A stretch of 64,000 nucleotides of DNA from JBKEDC01 sp047972995 (GTDB lineage: Bacteria; Bacteroidota; Bacteroidia; Bacteroidales; Prolixibacteraceae): positions 1 through 64,000 of the forward strand of contig JBKEBD010000008.1 in assembly GCA_047972995.1 (NCBI GenBank), given 5' to 3'. Numbering within the stretch: the stretch's first letter is position 1; every line of letters begins with the position of its first letter. Positions 46,180 to 55,228 of this stretch are shown one piece after another. Both the position numbers and the translations under genes were made by a program. Below the pieces are notes generated by a model. That model made no database searches. It was not told the DNA's origin and saw only the letters and a program-made list of their open reading frames with translations.

Positions 46180-48633
46180 TTATCTCAATTTCGCATCAAG
46201 TTCTTTTTCGAAAGTAGCTATCAGCTTGCTCATGATTTTCTCAATTTGCTTGTCGTTGAGGGTTTTCTCATCATCGCGAAGAATGAAGCTCACGGCATAT
46301 GATTTTTGGCCATCAGGAACACCTTTGCCCTCATACACATCAAACAAGTCAACTCGGCGAAGAAGTTTGCGTTCCGATTTTTGAGCCAATTCCACCACAT
46401 CGCCAAAGTTTACGCTTTTGTTCAGTAATAGAGCTAAATCACGACGAACCTCAGGATATTTAGGAAGTCCAGTAAATGTAGTTTTGCTATTTTTAAGCAC
46501 AGCATACAAATTATCCATTAGAATATCAGCATAGAAAACGGGTTTTTCTATACCAAATTCTTTTTGTACTTTTTTGCTTACCACACCAATTTTAGCAATC
46601 TCTTTTTTGTTGTAAGCAGTATAAACTAAACCATCGCTGATAATATCATTATTGAAACCTACAGTTCTTGTTTGCTCCGATTTCAATCCTAGGCGAGAGA
46701 GTAAGTTTTCTACATAAGCTTTTAGTTGGAAGAATGAACTTTCAGTTTGACCATAAGCCCAACTTTCACGCTCTTTATTTCCAGAAATGAAGATACCTAA
46801 ATGCTCTTCCTCGCTATATTTCTTAGCAGGATCTTCATGTTGAACGCTATCATCTTTAGCGTAGCAATTGCCCAATTCATAAATGCGAATATCGCCATTT
46901 TTTCGGTTGGCATTGTAGGCTATTGTTTCTAGTCCGTTGAAGATTAAATCTTGACGCATAGCACCTAAATCAGCACTCAGCGGATTGAAAAGCACCACGG
47001 TGTTTTCAGCTTGGAAAGCTTCTCTATTTTCGTAGTAACTGGCTTTGGTGAGTGAGTTCGACCATATTTCATTGAAACCAAGAGCCGAAAGAATATCAGC
47101 AGCTTTATTGCGCACTTTCATCGGTGTAACCTTGTCGGTATACTGCAATGTAGCATTAATTTTTAGTGGAATTTCCACGTTGTTGTAGCCATAAATGCGC
47201 AAGATTTCTTCAATAACATCGGCTTCACGTTTTACATCTACACGATAAGGAGGAACAGCTAACGAAAGCACATTGTCTGTTTCGTTTTCAATTTTGATTT
47301 CGAGTGAGGTAAGAATAGTTTTAATAAGCTCTTTGCCCAAATCTTTACCAATCAAACGAGTGATGTTCGTATAGCTCACATCAACTTTGAAATCTTCTAC
47401 CGGAGAAGGATAAGTATCGATGATATCGCTTGACACTTTTCCGCCAGCCACTTCTTGAATTAAGAGTGCTGCACGTTTCAGCGCATAAATTACAATGTTA
47501 GGGTCGGTGCCACGCTCATAGCGGAATGAAGCATCGGTGTTTAAACCATGTCTTCGAGCTGTTTTGCGCACATACACTGGGTCGAAGCAAGCCGATTCTA
47601 AGAAAATATTCGTAGTCGAATCTTTTACGCCCGATTTAATGCCACCAAACACACCTGCAATACACATGGCTTCTTCGGTGTTACAAATCATCAAGTCATT
47701 TTCATCAAGTTCGCGTTCAACGCCATCAAGCGTAGCGAATTTTGTTTGGCTTGGCATAGTTTTAACAATCACTTTGTTGCCTATAATTTCCGAAGCATCG
47801 AAGGCGTGTAGTGGTTGTCCTATTTCAAACAAAACATAGTTTGTTACGTCCACTACGTTATTGATTGGAGTCAAGCCAATAGATTTCAAACGGTTTTGTA
47901 GCCATTCAGGAGAATCTTTCACTTCCACACCGCTAATGGTTACACCGGCATAGCGAATGCAAGCTTCGGGTTTCTCTAGTTCTACAGGAATGGGTAGGGA
48001 ATTATCATCTATTTTAAATGCGTCAACCGTTGGTTTGGTGTAGGCAGTTTTTTCTGTTTTGCTCAAGTAAGCTGCCAAATCGCGAGCCACACCAATGTGC
48101 GATGCACCATCAATTCGGTTAGGAGTTAAATCTACTTCAATACAGTAGTCAGATTCTACGTTGAAATATTCGCTAGCAGGAGTTCCGGGCACAGCTTCGG
48201 CAGGAAGCACCATGATCCCATCATGACTTTTCCCCAATCCTATTTCATCTTCAGCACAAATCATACCTTCCGACACTTCACCTCGAATCTTCGATTTTTT
48301 AATCTTAAATTCTTTGTCGCCATCATAGAGTGTACAGCCCACAGTGGCTACTACCACTTTTTGCCCAGCGGCCACATTGGGTGCACCACACACAATTGGG
48401 GTAGCATTTCCATCGCCCAAGTTAACTGTGGTTTTGCTCAAATGGTCAGAGTCTTGATGAGGCTCACAAGTTAGCACCTCGCCAATCACTAGCCCTCGCA
48501 GTCCGCCTTTAATGCTTTCTACTTCTTCAATTCCGCCAACTTCTAATCCGGTTTGTGTAAGGATTTTTTCTAGCTCACTAGGAGTGAGGTCTGTGTCAAT
48601 ATAGTCTTTCAACCACTTGTATGAAATATTCAT
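46180..48633 (-). CDS. pheT: Phenylalanyl-tRNA synthetase beta subunit
   Basis: 817 residues, full length. Pairs with PheS to charge tRNA-Phe. Domain order: B1 (MNISYKWLKDYID), tRNA-binding OB fold (about 40-150), B3/B4 editing region (VDLTPNRIDGASHIGVARDLAAY, FALFDG-type element), B5 (SYTNITRLIGKDL), the catalytic-like core (LRIYGYNNVEIPL) and a C-terminal FDX-ACB domain (FTGLPKYPEVRRDLALLL, VFDVYEGKGV-like). pheS is not adjacent, as is usual in Bacteroidetes. Confidence 0.96.
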   Translation of the reverse strand: MNISYKWLKDYIDTDLTPSELEKILTQTGLEVGGIEEVESIKGGLRGLVIGEVLTCEPHQDSDHLSKTTVNLGDGNATPIVCGAPNVAAGQKVVVATVGCTLYDGDKEFKIKKSKIRGEVSEGMICAEDEIGLGKSHDGIMVLPAEAVPGTPASEYFNVESDYCIEVDLTPNRIDGASHIGVARDLAAYLSKTEKTAYTKPTVDAFKIDDNSLPIPVELEKPEACIRYAGVTISGVEVKDSPEWLQNRLKSIGLTPINNVVDVTNYVLFEIGQPLHAFDASEIIGNKVIVKTMPSQTKFATLDGVERELDENDLMICNTEEAMCIAGVFGGIKSGVKDSTTNIFLESACFDPVYVRKTARRHGLNTDASFRYERGTDPNIVIYALKRAALLIQEVAGGKVSSDIIDTYPSPVEDFKVDVSYTNITRLIGKDLGKELIKTILTSLEIKIENETDNVLSLAVPPYRVDVKREADVIEEILRIYGYNNVEIPLKINATLQYTDKVTPMKVRNKAADILSALGFNEIWSNSLTKASYYENREAFQAENTVVLFNPLSADLGAMRQDLIFNGLETIAYNANRKNGDIRIYELGNCYAKDDSVQHEDPAKKYSEEEHLGIFISGNKERESWAYGQTESSFFQLKAYVENLLSRLGLKSEQTRTVGFNNDIISDGLVYTAYNKKEIAKIGVVSKKVQKEFGIEKPVFYADILMDNLYAVLKNSKTTFTGLPKYPEVRRDLALLLNKSVNFGDVVELAQKSERKLLRRVDLFDVYEGKGVPDGQKSYAVSFILRDDEKTLNDKQIEKIMSKLIATFEKELDAKLR

Positions 48634-48688
48634 AGCCTAAATTCTATTCTGTTTATATCCTTTGTGAGAGGATGTTTTTTGATTCTTG

Positions 48689-48696
48689 CAAAATTA
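48689..48696 (-). promoter_or_regulatory. Putative -7 box of pheT
   Basis: TAATTTTG on the minus strand, 56 nt before the ATG. Confidence 0.45.
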
Positions 48697-48844
48697 GTAA
48701 AAATATGGCTCAGTTTACAATCATTCGAGTTTTTTAATGCGATTTGAGTTGATGAAGAGGACAAAAATAGCATTGTGATTTTGATGGCTTACGAATTGTC
48801 ATGACAGCCGAGCTAGAATACTCATTTCGTGTTGTTTTAATATG

Positions 48845-48879
48845 TTTACTTCGATGGATAAGAAAAAAGAGTACTTTTG
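48845..48879 (+). promoter_or_regulatory. Promoter of malQ
   Basis: TACTTTTG (48872-48879) matches TAnnTTTG; TTTA at 48845-48848 is a partial -33 element at a fitting distance. The start codon is 41 nt further on. Confidence 0.5.
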
Positions 48880-48919
48880 TGGCTTAAAAACAGAACTAAA
48901 AACAATCAGAATATTTTAG

Positions 48920-50443
48920 ATGAGTGGAATAATAGAACGTAGTAGTGGCTTGCTCATGCACATTAGCTCATTGCCAAATCAATTTGGCATTGGAACTTTA
49001 GGAAAAGAGGCATTTGACTTTGTAGACTTTTTAGTAGAAACCAAACAACGTTTTTGGCAGATATTGCCTGTTGGTCCAACCGGATATGGCAACTCGCCTT
49101 ATCAATCGTATTCCATTTTTGCAGGAAACCCCTTGTTTATCAGCCTCGATAAGTTGCTAGAAGAAGGCTTGCTTCGTCAAGACGAGCTTAGTAAAGCTGC
49201 GGAAAGTTCAACGGAAAAAGTAGATTACGATTGGGTGTATAATTACAAAAGCATCTTGTTGCGCATGGCTTTCTTGCGTTTTAAAGACGACTTTTATAAG
49301 TGGAAAGATGAATACTATAAATTCATGGGCGAACACTCGTGGTGGCTCACCGATTATGCTTTGTTTCGTGCATTAAAAACAGAATATAAAACAGTTAGCA
49401 ACTGGAGTGAATGGGAGGAAGGGCTGAAAAGCAGGGATGAACACACGCTAGCAGCAGCCTTATTAACGCACGATTCAGAGGTGAACTACATTCGTTTTGA
49501 GCAGTTTATGTTTTTCCGCCAATGGTTTGAGTTGAAGAATTACGCCAACGAACGAGGAGTACTTATTTTGGGCGACCTTCCACTTTATGTGTCTTATGAT
49601 AGCTCTGATGTGTGGGGAAATCAAGATTTGTTTGAACTCGATGAAAACGCTCAGATGACACAGGTTGGGGGAGTACCTCCTGATTATTTCAGCGAAACAG
49701 GTCAGCTTTGGGGAAATCCGGTGTTTAATTGGGATAAAATAGCCGAACGTAATTACGATTGGTGGATGGCGCGTATGCATTTTAACTTACATATGTTTAA
49801 TTACGTGCGCATCGATCACTTCCGAGGATTAGAATCTTTTTGGTCGATTCCTGCGGGTGAGAAAACAGCTATCAACGGACAGTGGGTGAAAGCCAAAGGG
49901 TTTGAAATGCTAAGCTTGTTGCAGTCGCAAATTGGAAACTTACCTATTGTGGCCGAAGATTTAGGAATTATTACACCAGAGGTTGATAAGCTTCGCACCG
50001 ATTTTAATTTGCCCGGCATGAAGGTGTTGCAATTTGCCTATGCTGCCGATGAAGCGTGTGTGCATTTGCCACATAATTATACCGATAACTTTGTAGTGTA
50101 CACCGGAACGCACGACAACGACACCACTCTAGGGTGGGTGCGCCATGCTTCGCAGGAAGAGGAAGAAAATTTAGATTTCTATTACCAAGGAATTAAGAAA
50201 ACGCAGTTGACAAAAGCCCTTATTCAAGCGGCTTGGGGATCGGTGGCAAATTTGGCAATAATGCCGATGCAAGATTTATTAGAACTCGACTCTAAACACC
50301 GTATGAACACACCCGGAACAGCCACAGGAAACTGGGTATGGCGCATGGATACCAAGCATTTAAAGAAGCAGCATAAAGCCTATCTATTAAGTATCACCAA
50401 ACGATATAACCGTATTCCCGATTGTTTGAAGGCGAGGGATTAG
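48920..50443 (+). CDS. malQ: 4-alpha-glucanotransferase (GH77)
   Basis: 507 residues, the bacterial short form. Transfers maltodextrin segments between alpha-1,4-glucans, in glycogen and maltose metabolism. GH77 motifs: RSSGLLMHISSLPNQFGIGTLG at the start, PVGPTGYGNSPYQS, nucleophile Asp in YVRIDHFRG, acid/base Glu in PIVAEDLGIIT, and YTGTHDNDTTLGW. No attached starch-binding domain. Monocistronic plus-strand gene between two minus-strand blocks. Confidence 0.96.
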   Translation: MSGIIERSSGLLMHISSLPNQFGIGTLGKEAFDFVDFLVETKQRFWQILPVGPTGYGNSPYQSYSIFAGNPLFISLDKLLEEGLLRQDELSKAAESSTEKVDYDWVYNYKSILLRMAFLRFKDDFYKWKDEYYKFMGEHSWWLTDYALFRALKTEYKTVSNWSEWEEGLKSRDEHTLAAALLTHDSEVNYIRFEQFMFFRQWFELKNYANERGVLILGDLPLYVSYDSSDVWGNQDLFELDENAQMTQVGGVPPDYFSETGQLWGNPVFNWDKIAERNYDWWMARMHFNLHMFNYVRIDHFRGLESFWSIPAGEKTAINGQWVKAKGFEMLSLLQSQIGNLPIVAEDLGIITPEVDKLRTDFNLPGMKVLQFAYAADEACVHLPHNYTDNFVVYTGTHDNDTTLGWVRHASQEEEENLDFYYQGIKKTQLTKALIQAAWGSVANLAIMPMQDLLELDSKHRMNTPGTATGNWVWRMDTKHLKKQHKAYLLSITKRYNRIPDCLKARD

Positions 50444-50501
50444 TTGTTAATTCGTAATTGATTTACCGGTATTTATTTGAGCTTAGTGCAGCGCCTAGAA
50501 A

Positions 50502-50912
50502 TTAGGCGTAAATCGTGGCAACTAGCTTTCGGTTTCCTCCGTGGTTTCTGAACTCGCAGAGGTAAATACCTTGCCATGTGCCTAGGTTCAACCTGCCGTT
50601 GGTAATGGGGATTGTAATTTCTGCACCGATAACCGATGATTTTAGGTGTGCAGGCATATCGTCGCTACCTTCGTAGGTGTGCGTATATGTACGGTGATTT
50701 TCGGGTATCCATTGATTGATGAAAGCTTCAAAATCATCACGTACCGACGGATCGGCATTTTCATTGAGCGTGATACCTGCCGAACTGTGTTTAATAAACA
50801 AATGACACAGCCCCACATCGGGAAGCTTACCCAAATTTTGCTCAATGGTAGAGGTTATCAAGTGATAACCTCTACCATAAGCAGGAAGAATAATTTCTTT
50901 TTGATGAATCAT
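50502..50912 (-). CDS. YjbQ family protein (secondary thiamine phosphate synthase type)
   Basis: 136 residues of the UPF0047/YjbQ family. The signature HLFIKHSSAGITLNENAD and the C-terminal NGRLNLGTWQGIYLCEFR element are seen. Some members have weak thiamine phosphate synthase activity; the true role is unsettled. The ATG at 50912 overlaps the stop codon of the upstream gene (TAATG), which fixes the start and implies coupling. Confidence 0.9.
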   Translation of the reverse strand: MIHQKEIILPAYGRGYHLITSTIEQNLGKLPDVGLCHLFIKHSSAGITLNENADPSVRDDFEAFINQWIPENHRTYTHTYEGSDDMPAHLKSSVIGAEITIPITNGRLNLGTWQGIYLCEFRNHGGNRKLVATIYA

Positions 50913-52033
50913 TACAGCTTCATTTTGTAGCAACGTTTGCGCTTGTGCTGAATGTGGTCGAATGATTTCCACATTTGAATAGCCACGTGGTTATTTTCTA
51001 GCATTCCGGTGGTTTCAACGTGCGTAACTCCGTGTGCAGTTCCTGTTTTCCAAATTTCATTAAGCAAGATAGCTGCCGGTCCCATTTTCTGATATTTTGG
51101 GTGAACACCGGTTAGCATCAAGTCCATTTCGGTAGGGTGTTTCAAGGCTTGCATAATGTGGTACCATCCGAATGGGAAGAGTTTACCTCCTGCTTTTTGC
51201 ATCGCTTTCGAAAGCGATGGCAGTGCAATTAAGAATGCAATGAGTTCATCGTCTTTACCTAAGATAATTTTCACAAATTTAGGATTCAGAATAGGGAAGA
51301 ATTTCTCGATATAGAATTTCACCATTTTCGGAGGAAGCACATAAGTTCCAAACAATTCCGCAAAAGCATCGTTGAATAGATCAAACACTTTTTCTTTGTA
51401 AGGTTCAAGCTCTTTGCTTGTGTTGAAACTCACGGGGCGGAAACCATAGCGACTGATAAGCATATTCGCCACTTTTTCAGATTTGGCAGGAATGCTGTCG
51501 CCCATGTTAATGCGAAATTCTAGCCAGTCGATTTCTTTTTCGAAACCCATGCGGTCGTAGTGCGCACCGTAGTAAGGCATATGATAGTCTGAGGCAACCG
51601 ATGGCAACCATTCGTGTCCTTCAATTAGGCAGCCTTGGTGGTCGAGGTTAGAGAAACCCAGTGGACCTTGCATTTCTTCCATGCCCTGATCGGTGAACCA
51701 CTCTTTCACGGTTTTAAAGAGTGAGTCGGCCACCTCTTGGTCGTCAACGAATTCCGGACGTGTAACGCGACCAATCTTTTCACCTTTCTTTTCAATCCAA
51801 AGTTTATTTATAATTCCACCAATGCGTCCCACGCATTTCCCATCGCGATAGGCTACCCAAAATTTGGTGTCGCAAAATTCCATGGCGGGGTTTTTTTCGG
51901 GAAGCAAAGAGTCCATTTCTTCGCCTTTCATTGGGGGAACCCAATAGTCATTTCCTTTATATAGTCGATAAGGTAAATTCACAAAGTCTTTCAATGTGGA
52001 TTTATCATTTGCTTCTTTAATTACGATGCTCAT
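50912..52033 (-). CDS. GNAT-like protein of unknown function
   Basis: 373 residues. The C-terminal part (LTGVHPKYQKMGPAAILLNEIWKTG, VETTGMLENNHVAIQMWKSF) looks like a GNAT acetyltransferase core with an acetyl-CoA loop, while the N-terminal half (LPYRLYKGNDYWVPPM, GRIGGIINKLWIEK, GPLGFSNLDHQGCLIEG) also resembles a degenerate GNAT domain. Related proteins are widespread in Bacteroidetes as conserved hypothetical genes. Coupled to the YjbQ-type gene by a TAATG overlap. Confidence 0.75.
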   Translation of the reverse strand: MSIVIKEANDKSTLKDFVNLPYRLYKGNDYWVPPMKGEEMDSLLPEKNPAMEFCDTKFWVAYRDGKCVGRIGGIINKLWIEKKGEKIGRVTRPEFVDDQEVADSLFKTVKEWFTDQGMEEMQGPLGFSNLDHQGCLIEGHEWLPSVASDYHMPYYGAHYDRMGFEKEIDWLEFRINMGDSIPAKSEKVANMLISRYGFRPVSFNTSKELEPYKEKVFDLFNDAFAELFGTYVLPPKMVKFYIEKFFPILNPKFVKIILGKDDELIAFLIALPSLSKAMQKAGGKLFPFGWYHIMQALKHPTEMDLMLTGVHPKYQKMGPAAILLNEIWKTGTAHGVTHVETTGMLENNHVAIQMWKSFDHIQHKRKRCYKMKL

Positions 52034-52110
52034 TTTGATGTCAAATTTAAAAGAGCTGCAATTTAAGAAAAATCTGAATACTAACAGATAAGTTGGAACG
52101 ACAATATAGT

Positions 52111-52253
52111 AACCTGAGTTTCGGATAAGCTTTCACCACAGGATTTATTTCAAAAATAGCTGCACTTAGAAGTCTTTTGTTTTTGGCAAAATTCCACCTT
52201 TTCTGCTCAAAAGCAGAACAACCTGAGGCAAAATCTTATCCGAAACTCAGGTT
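52111..52253. mobile_element. 143-bp MITE-like element with 19-bp terminal inverted repeats
   Basis: AACCTGAGTTTCGGATAAG (52111-52129) and its perfect complement (52235-52253) bound a 143-bp AT-rich segment with no reading frame. The element is flanked by AGT on both sides, a possible 3-bp target duplication. An internal AACCTGAG lies near 52220. Similar ends lie at 20335-20375 and 5651-5667. It sits between the GNAT-like gene and the S4-domain gene. Confidence 0.7.
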
Positions 52254-52292
52254 AGTAATGACTCTTGTGGGCGCAGTTTGGGGAGGTTGATA

Positions 52293-52706
52293 TTATCCCA
52301 AATCGTTTTCCCAATCTTCTTCAAAAAAGTCATCGCCAAAGAAGTCATCCATATCGCGGCGTTCTTTTTTGGTGGGGCGACCAGTGCCTTTTTCGCGCAG
52401 CATGAATCCCATGTGTTTCTGAACTTCAAGAAGTTCAAGCTCTGAAGCAGGTGTAATATTGCTCATATAGTCGGGGGCAAGTTTAGCTCCCACACGTTTG
52501 CCAATAACGCCATCTACTCGAAATTTATAGGTGATGGGTGGTTTTCTTACGCTGATAACTTCTCCCACGCTAATCATGCGAGAGGCTTTCACCGATTTGT
52601 CGCCGATAGACACGCGTCCTTTTTTGCAAGCATCGGTGGCTATGCTTCGGGTTTTGAAAATACGCACTGCCCAAAGCCATTTGTCTATTCTCACTTGGTC
52701 GCTCAT
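52293..52706 (-). CDS. S4-domain RNA-binding protein, Hsp15-like
   Basis: 137 residues with an S4 RNA-binding domain (VRIDKWLWAVRIFKTRSIATDACKKGRV and VKASRMISVGEVISV). Hsp15 binds free 50S subunits carrying nascent chains and aids recycling. The C-terminal tail is basic then acidic (KKERRDMDDFFGDDFFEEDWEND). It starts 1 nt after the pth stop, so the pair is cotranscribed and both deal with stalled peptidyl-tRNA, a fitting association. Confidence 0.9.
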   Translation of the reverse strand: MSDQVRIDKWLWAVRIFKTRSIATDACKKGRVSIGDKSVKASRMISVGEVISVRKPPITYKFRVDGVIGKRVGAKLAPDYMSNITPASELELLEVQKHMGFMLREKGTGRPTKKERRDMDDFFGDDFFEEDWENDLG

Positions 52707-52707
52707 G

Positions 52708-53274
52708 CTATTTGCGTTTGTTGAATTGATTCATGGTCTGGCTTAGTCCTACTGTGGTGAAGCTCTTGATAATGTTAATACATTCATCGAGTTTTAGGGG
52801 AAGATCGAGTGCTTCATCCTTAGTCCATTCACCAAGCACATAGTCCACTTGTTGCCCTCTGCCAAAGTCGTCGCCAATGCCGAAACGCAAGCGAGCATAG
52901 TTGTTTCCACCCAAGCACTCTTGAATGCTTTTTAGTCCGTTATGCCCGGCATCGCTACCTTTGCCTTTTAGGCGAAGACTTGAGAAGGGGAGTGCAAGGT
53001 CATCCACAAGCACGAGCACATTTTCTAGGGCAATTTTTTCTTCTTGCATCCAATAGCGCACGGATTTTCCGCTAAGGTTCATGTAGGTAGTTGGCTTTAT
53101 TAAAACCAGGGTGCGACCTTTAAATTTATATTCGCTCACCCAAGCATGACGACCATCGTTAAAGCTTATGTTAGCAGCTTCGGCAAAAGCGTCTAATATC
53201 TTGAAACCGATGTTGTGTCGGGTGTTTTCGTATTCTCTTCCGGGGTTTCCTAAACCAACGATTAGATATTTCAT
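52708..53274 (-). CDS. pth: Peptidyl-tRNA hydrolase
   Basis: 188 residues. Releases peptide from peptidyl-tRNA. Conserved LGNPGREYENTRHNIGF gives Asn10 and catalytic His20; later motifs are KPTTYMNLSGKSV, VLVDDLALPF and GSDAGHNGLKSI. Coupled to the Hsp15-like gene downstream and separated from the L25 gene by a terminator. Confidence 0.96.
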   Translation of the reverse strand: MKYLIVGLGNPGREYENTRHNIGFKILDAFAEAANISFNDGRHAWVSEYKFKGRTLVLIKPTTYMNLSGKSVRYWMQEEKIALENVLVLVDDLALPFSSLRLKGKGSDAGHNGLKSIQECLGGNNYARLRFGIGDDFGRGQQVDYVLGEWTKDEALDLPLKLDECINIIKSFTTVGLSQTMNQFNKRK

Positions 53275-53331
53275 TTGTTTGTAATTTGGCTGTAAGCTAT
53301 AAGCGGTAAGCTTTAGGCTTGGGGCATGAAT

Positions 53332-53369
53332 AAAAAAAGGGAGTTCTAAAAAATATTTCAGAACTCCCT
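53332..53369 (-). terminator. Terminator of the L25 gene
   Basis: 10-bp stem AGGGAGTTCT/AGAACTCCCT (53338-53347 with 53360-53369) followed by a T-run on the minus strand. Confidence 0.8.
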
Positions 53370-53388
53370 CTCGCGAAAAGTTTCGTTA

Positions 53389-53970
53389 TTACTTGCCTGA
53401 TTTTGCAGCGTTCATAGCAGCACGAGCAGCACGAGTAATTACCACAGTAACAACTGGGTTAGATTTTGCGTTCAAGATTTCCACGTTTTCAGCGTTTACT
53501 TGACCTACTTTGATAGCTTGACCTAAACCAAGATCGTTGATGTTGATTTTGATTGTATCAGGGATGTTTGTAGGAAGTGCTTTCACACGAAGACGACGTA
53601 AGTTAATTTTCAACTTACCACCTTCGCGCATACCTTTTGCATAACCTTCAACTTTCACAGGAACGTCAATTTTCACTGCTTTGTCATCGAAGATTTGAAG
53701 GAAGTCAACGTGAAGAATTTCTTCGTGCACAGGATGCCATTGAATGTCTTGCATGATTGCTTTGTAGCTTTTTCCAGAAATTTCAAGGTCGATAAGATAC
53801 ACATTTGGAGTGTAGATAATCTTACGGAATTCAGAAAAATCAGCTTGGAAGTGTACAGGCTCTTTGCCACCATACAATACACAAGGTACTTTAGATACGG
53901 CTCTTAACGCTTTAGCGTCTTTTTTTCCTACGGCAGCTCTCAACTCACCGTTAATTGCAACAGATTTCAT
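53389..53970 (-). CDS. rplY: 50S ribosomal protein L25/general stress protein Ctc
   Basis: 193 residues, the long Ctc form. N-terminal L25 domain (SVAINGELRAAVGKKDAKALRAVSKVPCVLYGG, ~1-90) binds 5S rRNA; C-terminal TL5-like beta domain (HVDFLQIFDDKAVKIDVPVKVEGYAKGMREGGKL) follows. Ends with a basic tail. It is preceded by a structured leader of about 105 nt and lies next to prs, the same neighbour as in many bacteria (prs-rplY-pth order). Confidence 0.95.
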   Translation of the reverse strand: MKSVAINGELRAAVGKKDAKALRAVSKVPCVLYGGKEPVHFQADFSEFRKIIYTPNVYLIDLEISGKSYKAIMQDIQWHPVHEEILHVDFLQIFDDKAVKIDVPVKVEGYAKGMREGGKLKINLRRLRVKALPTNIPDTIKININDLGLGQAIKVGQVNAENVEILNAKSNPVVTVVITRAARAAMNAAKSGK

Positions 53971-54085
53971 GTTGTTTGATATATAAAATTAATAATTATG
54001 GTACTCAGCCCTCTCTTTTCTTGCGAAAAGAGCAAACCGCATACATAATTCCGCACTTTCATGCGGAAAAAGTGGTGCAAATATA
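53971..54085 (-). promoter_or_regulatory. Promoter and structured 5' leader of the L25 gene
   Basis: TATATTTG at 54078-54085 is a -7 box, giving a leader of about 100 nt. The leader contains two clean hairpins: TTCCGCA/TGCGGAA (54049-54068, 6-nt loop) and CTCTTTTC/GAAAAGAG (54013-54032) closed by a GCAA tetraloop. Such structures in front of a ribosomal protein gene suggest autoregulation, unproven here. Confidence 0.5.
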
Positions 54086-54089
54086 GAAA

Positions 54090-55028
54090 TTATTTGAAGA
54101 ATTCAGCACTAATTGATTCATTATTGTACACTTTCTGAATCGCTCGACCAAACATTTCAGCAGTAGATAGGTATTTTATCTTGTCTGATGTTCTTTTGGG
54201 AGGAATAGAATCGGTGAAATAAACTTCTTCTAATGCTGAATCGTTAATACGATCAACAGCAGGATCGGAAAGCAAACCGTGGGCAGCGAAAGCTCGAACG
54301 GAATTAGCTCCTTGTTCGCACATTAGTTCTGCAGCTTTGGTAATGGTGCCGGCAGTGTCGATAATATCATCAATCAGGATGACGTCTTTTCCTGCCACAT
54401 CGCCAATTACAGTCATGCTATCGATAACATTGGCTTTGGCACGCGATTTATGGCAAATAACCATTTCTGTTCCTAAAGCTCGGGCGTAGGCGTTTGCGCG
54501 TTTTGTTCCCCCCACATCTGGCGATGCAATAACCACATCTTTCAGCCCCATGTTTTTAATGTATGGAATGAATAGGGTAGATGCGTAAAGGTGATCTACA
54601 GGAACATTGAAAAATCCTTGAATTTGGTCGGCGTGCAAGTCCATCGTGATTACACGGTCAACTCCGGCAGCGGTAAGCATATCGGCCACTACTTTAGCTC
54701 CAATTGAAACACGAGGCTTGTCTTTGCGGTCTTGGCGAGCAAAACCAAAATACGGCATTACCGCAATAGTTTTGTAGGCTGAGGCTCGTTTGGAAGCATC
54801 AATCATCAATAAAAGTTCCATGAGGTTGTCGCTCGTGGGAAATGTCGATTGCATGATGTACACATGACAACCACGAATTGTTTCTTCGAAACAAGGTTCA
54901 AATTCTCCATCTGCAAAGACAGGGCAGCTCGATTTTCCAAGCTCCATGCCCATACTATCGCACACTTTCGATGTTAGATAAGTGGTAGTTGTACCACTGA
55001 AAATCTTTAGGGGTTTCTTGCCTCCCAT
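54090..55028 (-). CDS. prs: Ribose-phosphate pyrophosphokinase
   Basis: 312 residues. Makes PRPP from ribose 5-phosphate and ATP for nucleotide, histidine and tryptophan synthesis. Class I features: FARQDRKDKPRVSIGAKVVADML (catalytic flexible region), MDLHADQIQGFF, and PRPP loop VILIDDIIDTAGTITKA. The start at 55028 (MGGKKPLKIFSGTTT) is preferred; a longer frame to 55055 adds an Asn/Gln-rich lead. A -7 box lies 33 nt upstream. Confidence 0.96.
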   Translation of the reverse strand: MGGKKPLKIFSGTTTTYLTSKVCDSMGMELGKSSCPVFADGEFEPCFEETIRGCHVYIMQSTFPTSDNLMELLLMIDASKRASAYKTIAVMPYFGFARQDRKDKPRVSIGAKVVADMLTAAGVDRVITMDLHADQIQGFFNVPVDHLYASTLFIPYIKNMGLKDVVIASPDVGGTKRANAYARALGTEMVICHKSRAKANVIDSMTVIGDVAGKDVILIDDIIDTAGTITKAAELMCEQGANSVRAFAAHGLLSDPAVDRINDSALEEVYFTDSIPPKRTSDKIKYLSTAEMFGRAIQKVYNNESISAEFFK

Positions 55029-55060
55029 TGTATTTTGATTTTGATTTGATAACAATGCTA

Positions 55061-55068
55061 CAAAGGTA
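55061..55068 (-). promoter_or_regulatory. Putative -7 box of prs
   Basis: TACCTTTG on the minus strand, 33 nt before the ATG at 55028. Confidence 0.5.
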
Positions 55069-55175
55069 GAAATAAAAAAATAATTGTCATGCAGGAATTA
55101 CAAAAAATAGCTGAACCCAACGTTCATTTCTACATGCGCACTTTTGCCCGCTAACGCCACGACTTCGTGGTTACT

Positions 55176-55226
55176 GAGCGCTTCTCACTCCGCACATCGC
55201 ACTTTGTATCAAGCATTTCGCACTTA
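55176..55226. repeat. Copy of the GCTTGATACAAAGTGCGAAGT repeat family
   Basis: The minus strand reads AAGTGCGAAATGCTTGATAC followed by AAAGTGCGATG between engB and prs; the core is shared with 58535-58585 and 63225-63247. Confidence 0.55.
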
Positions 55227-55228
55227 TT

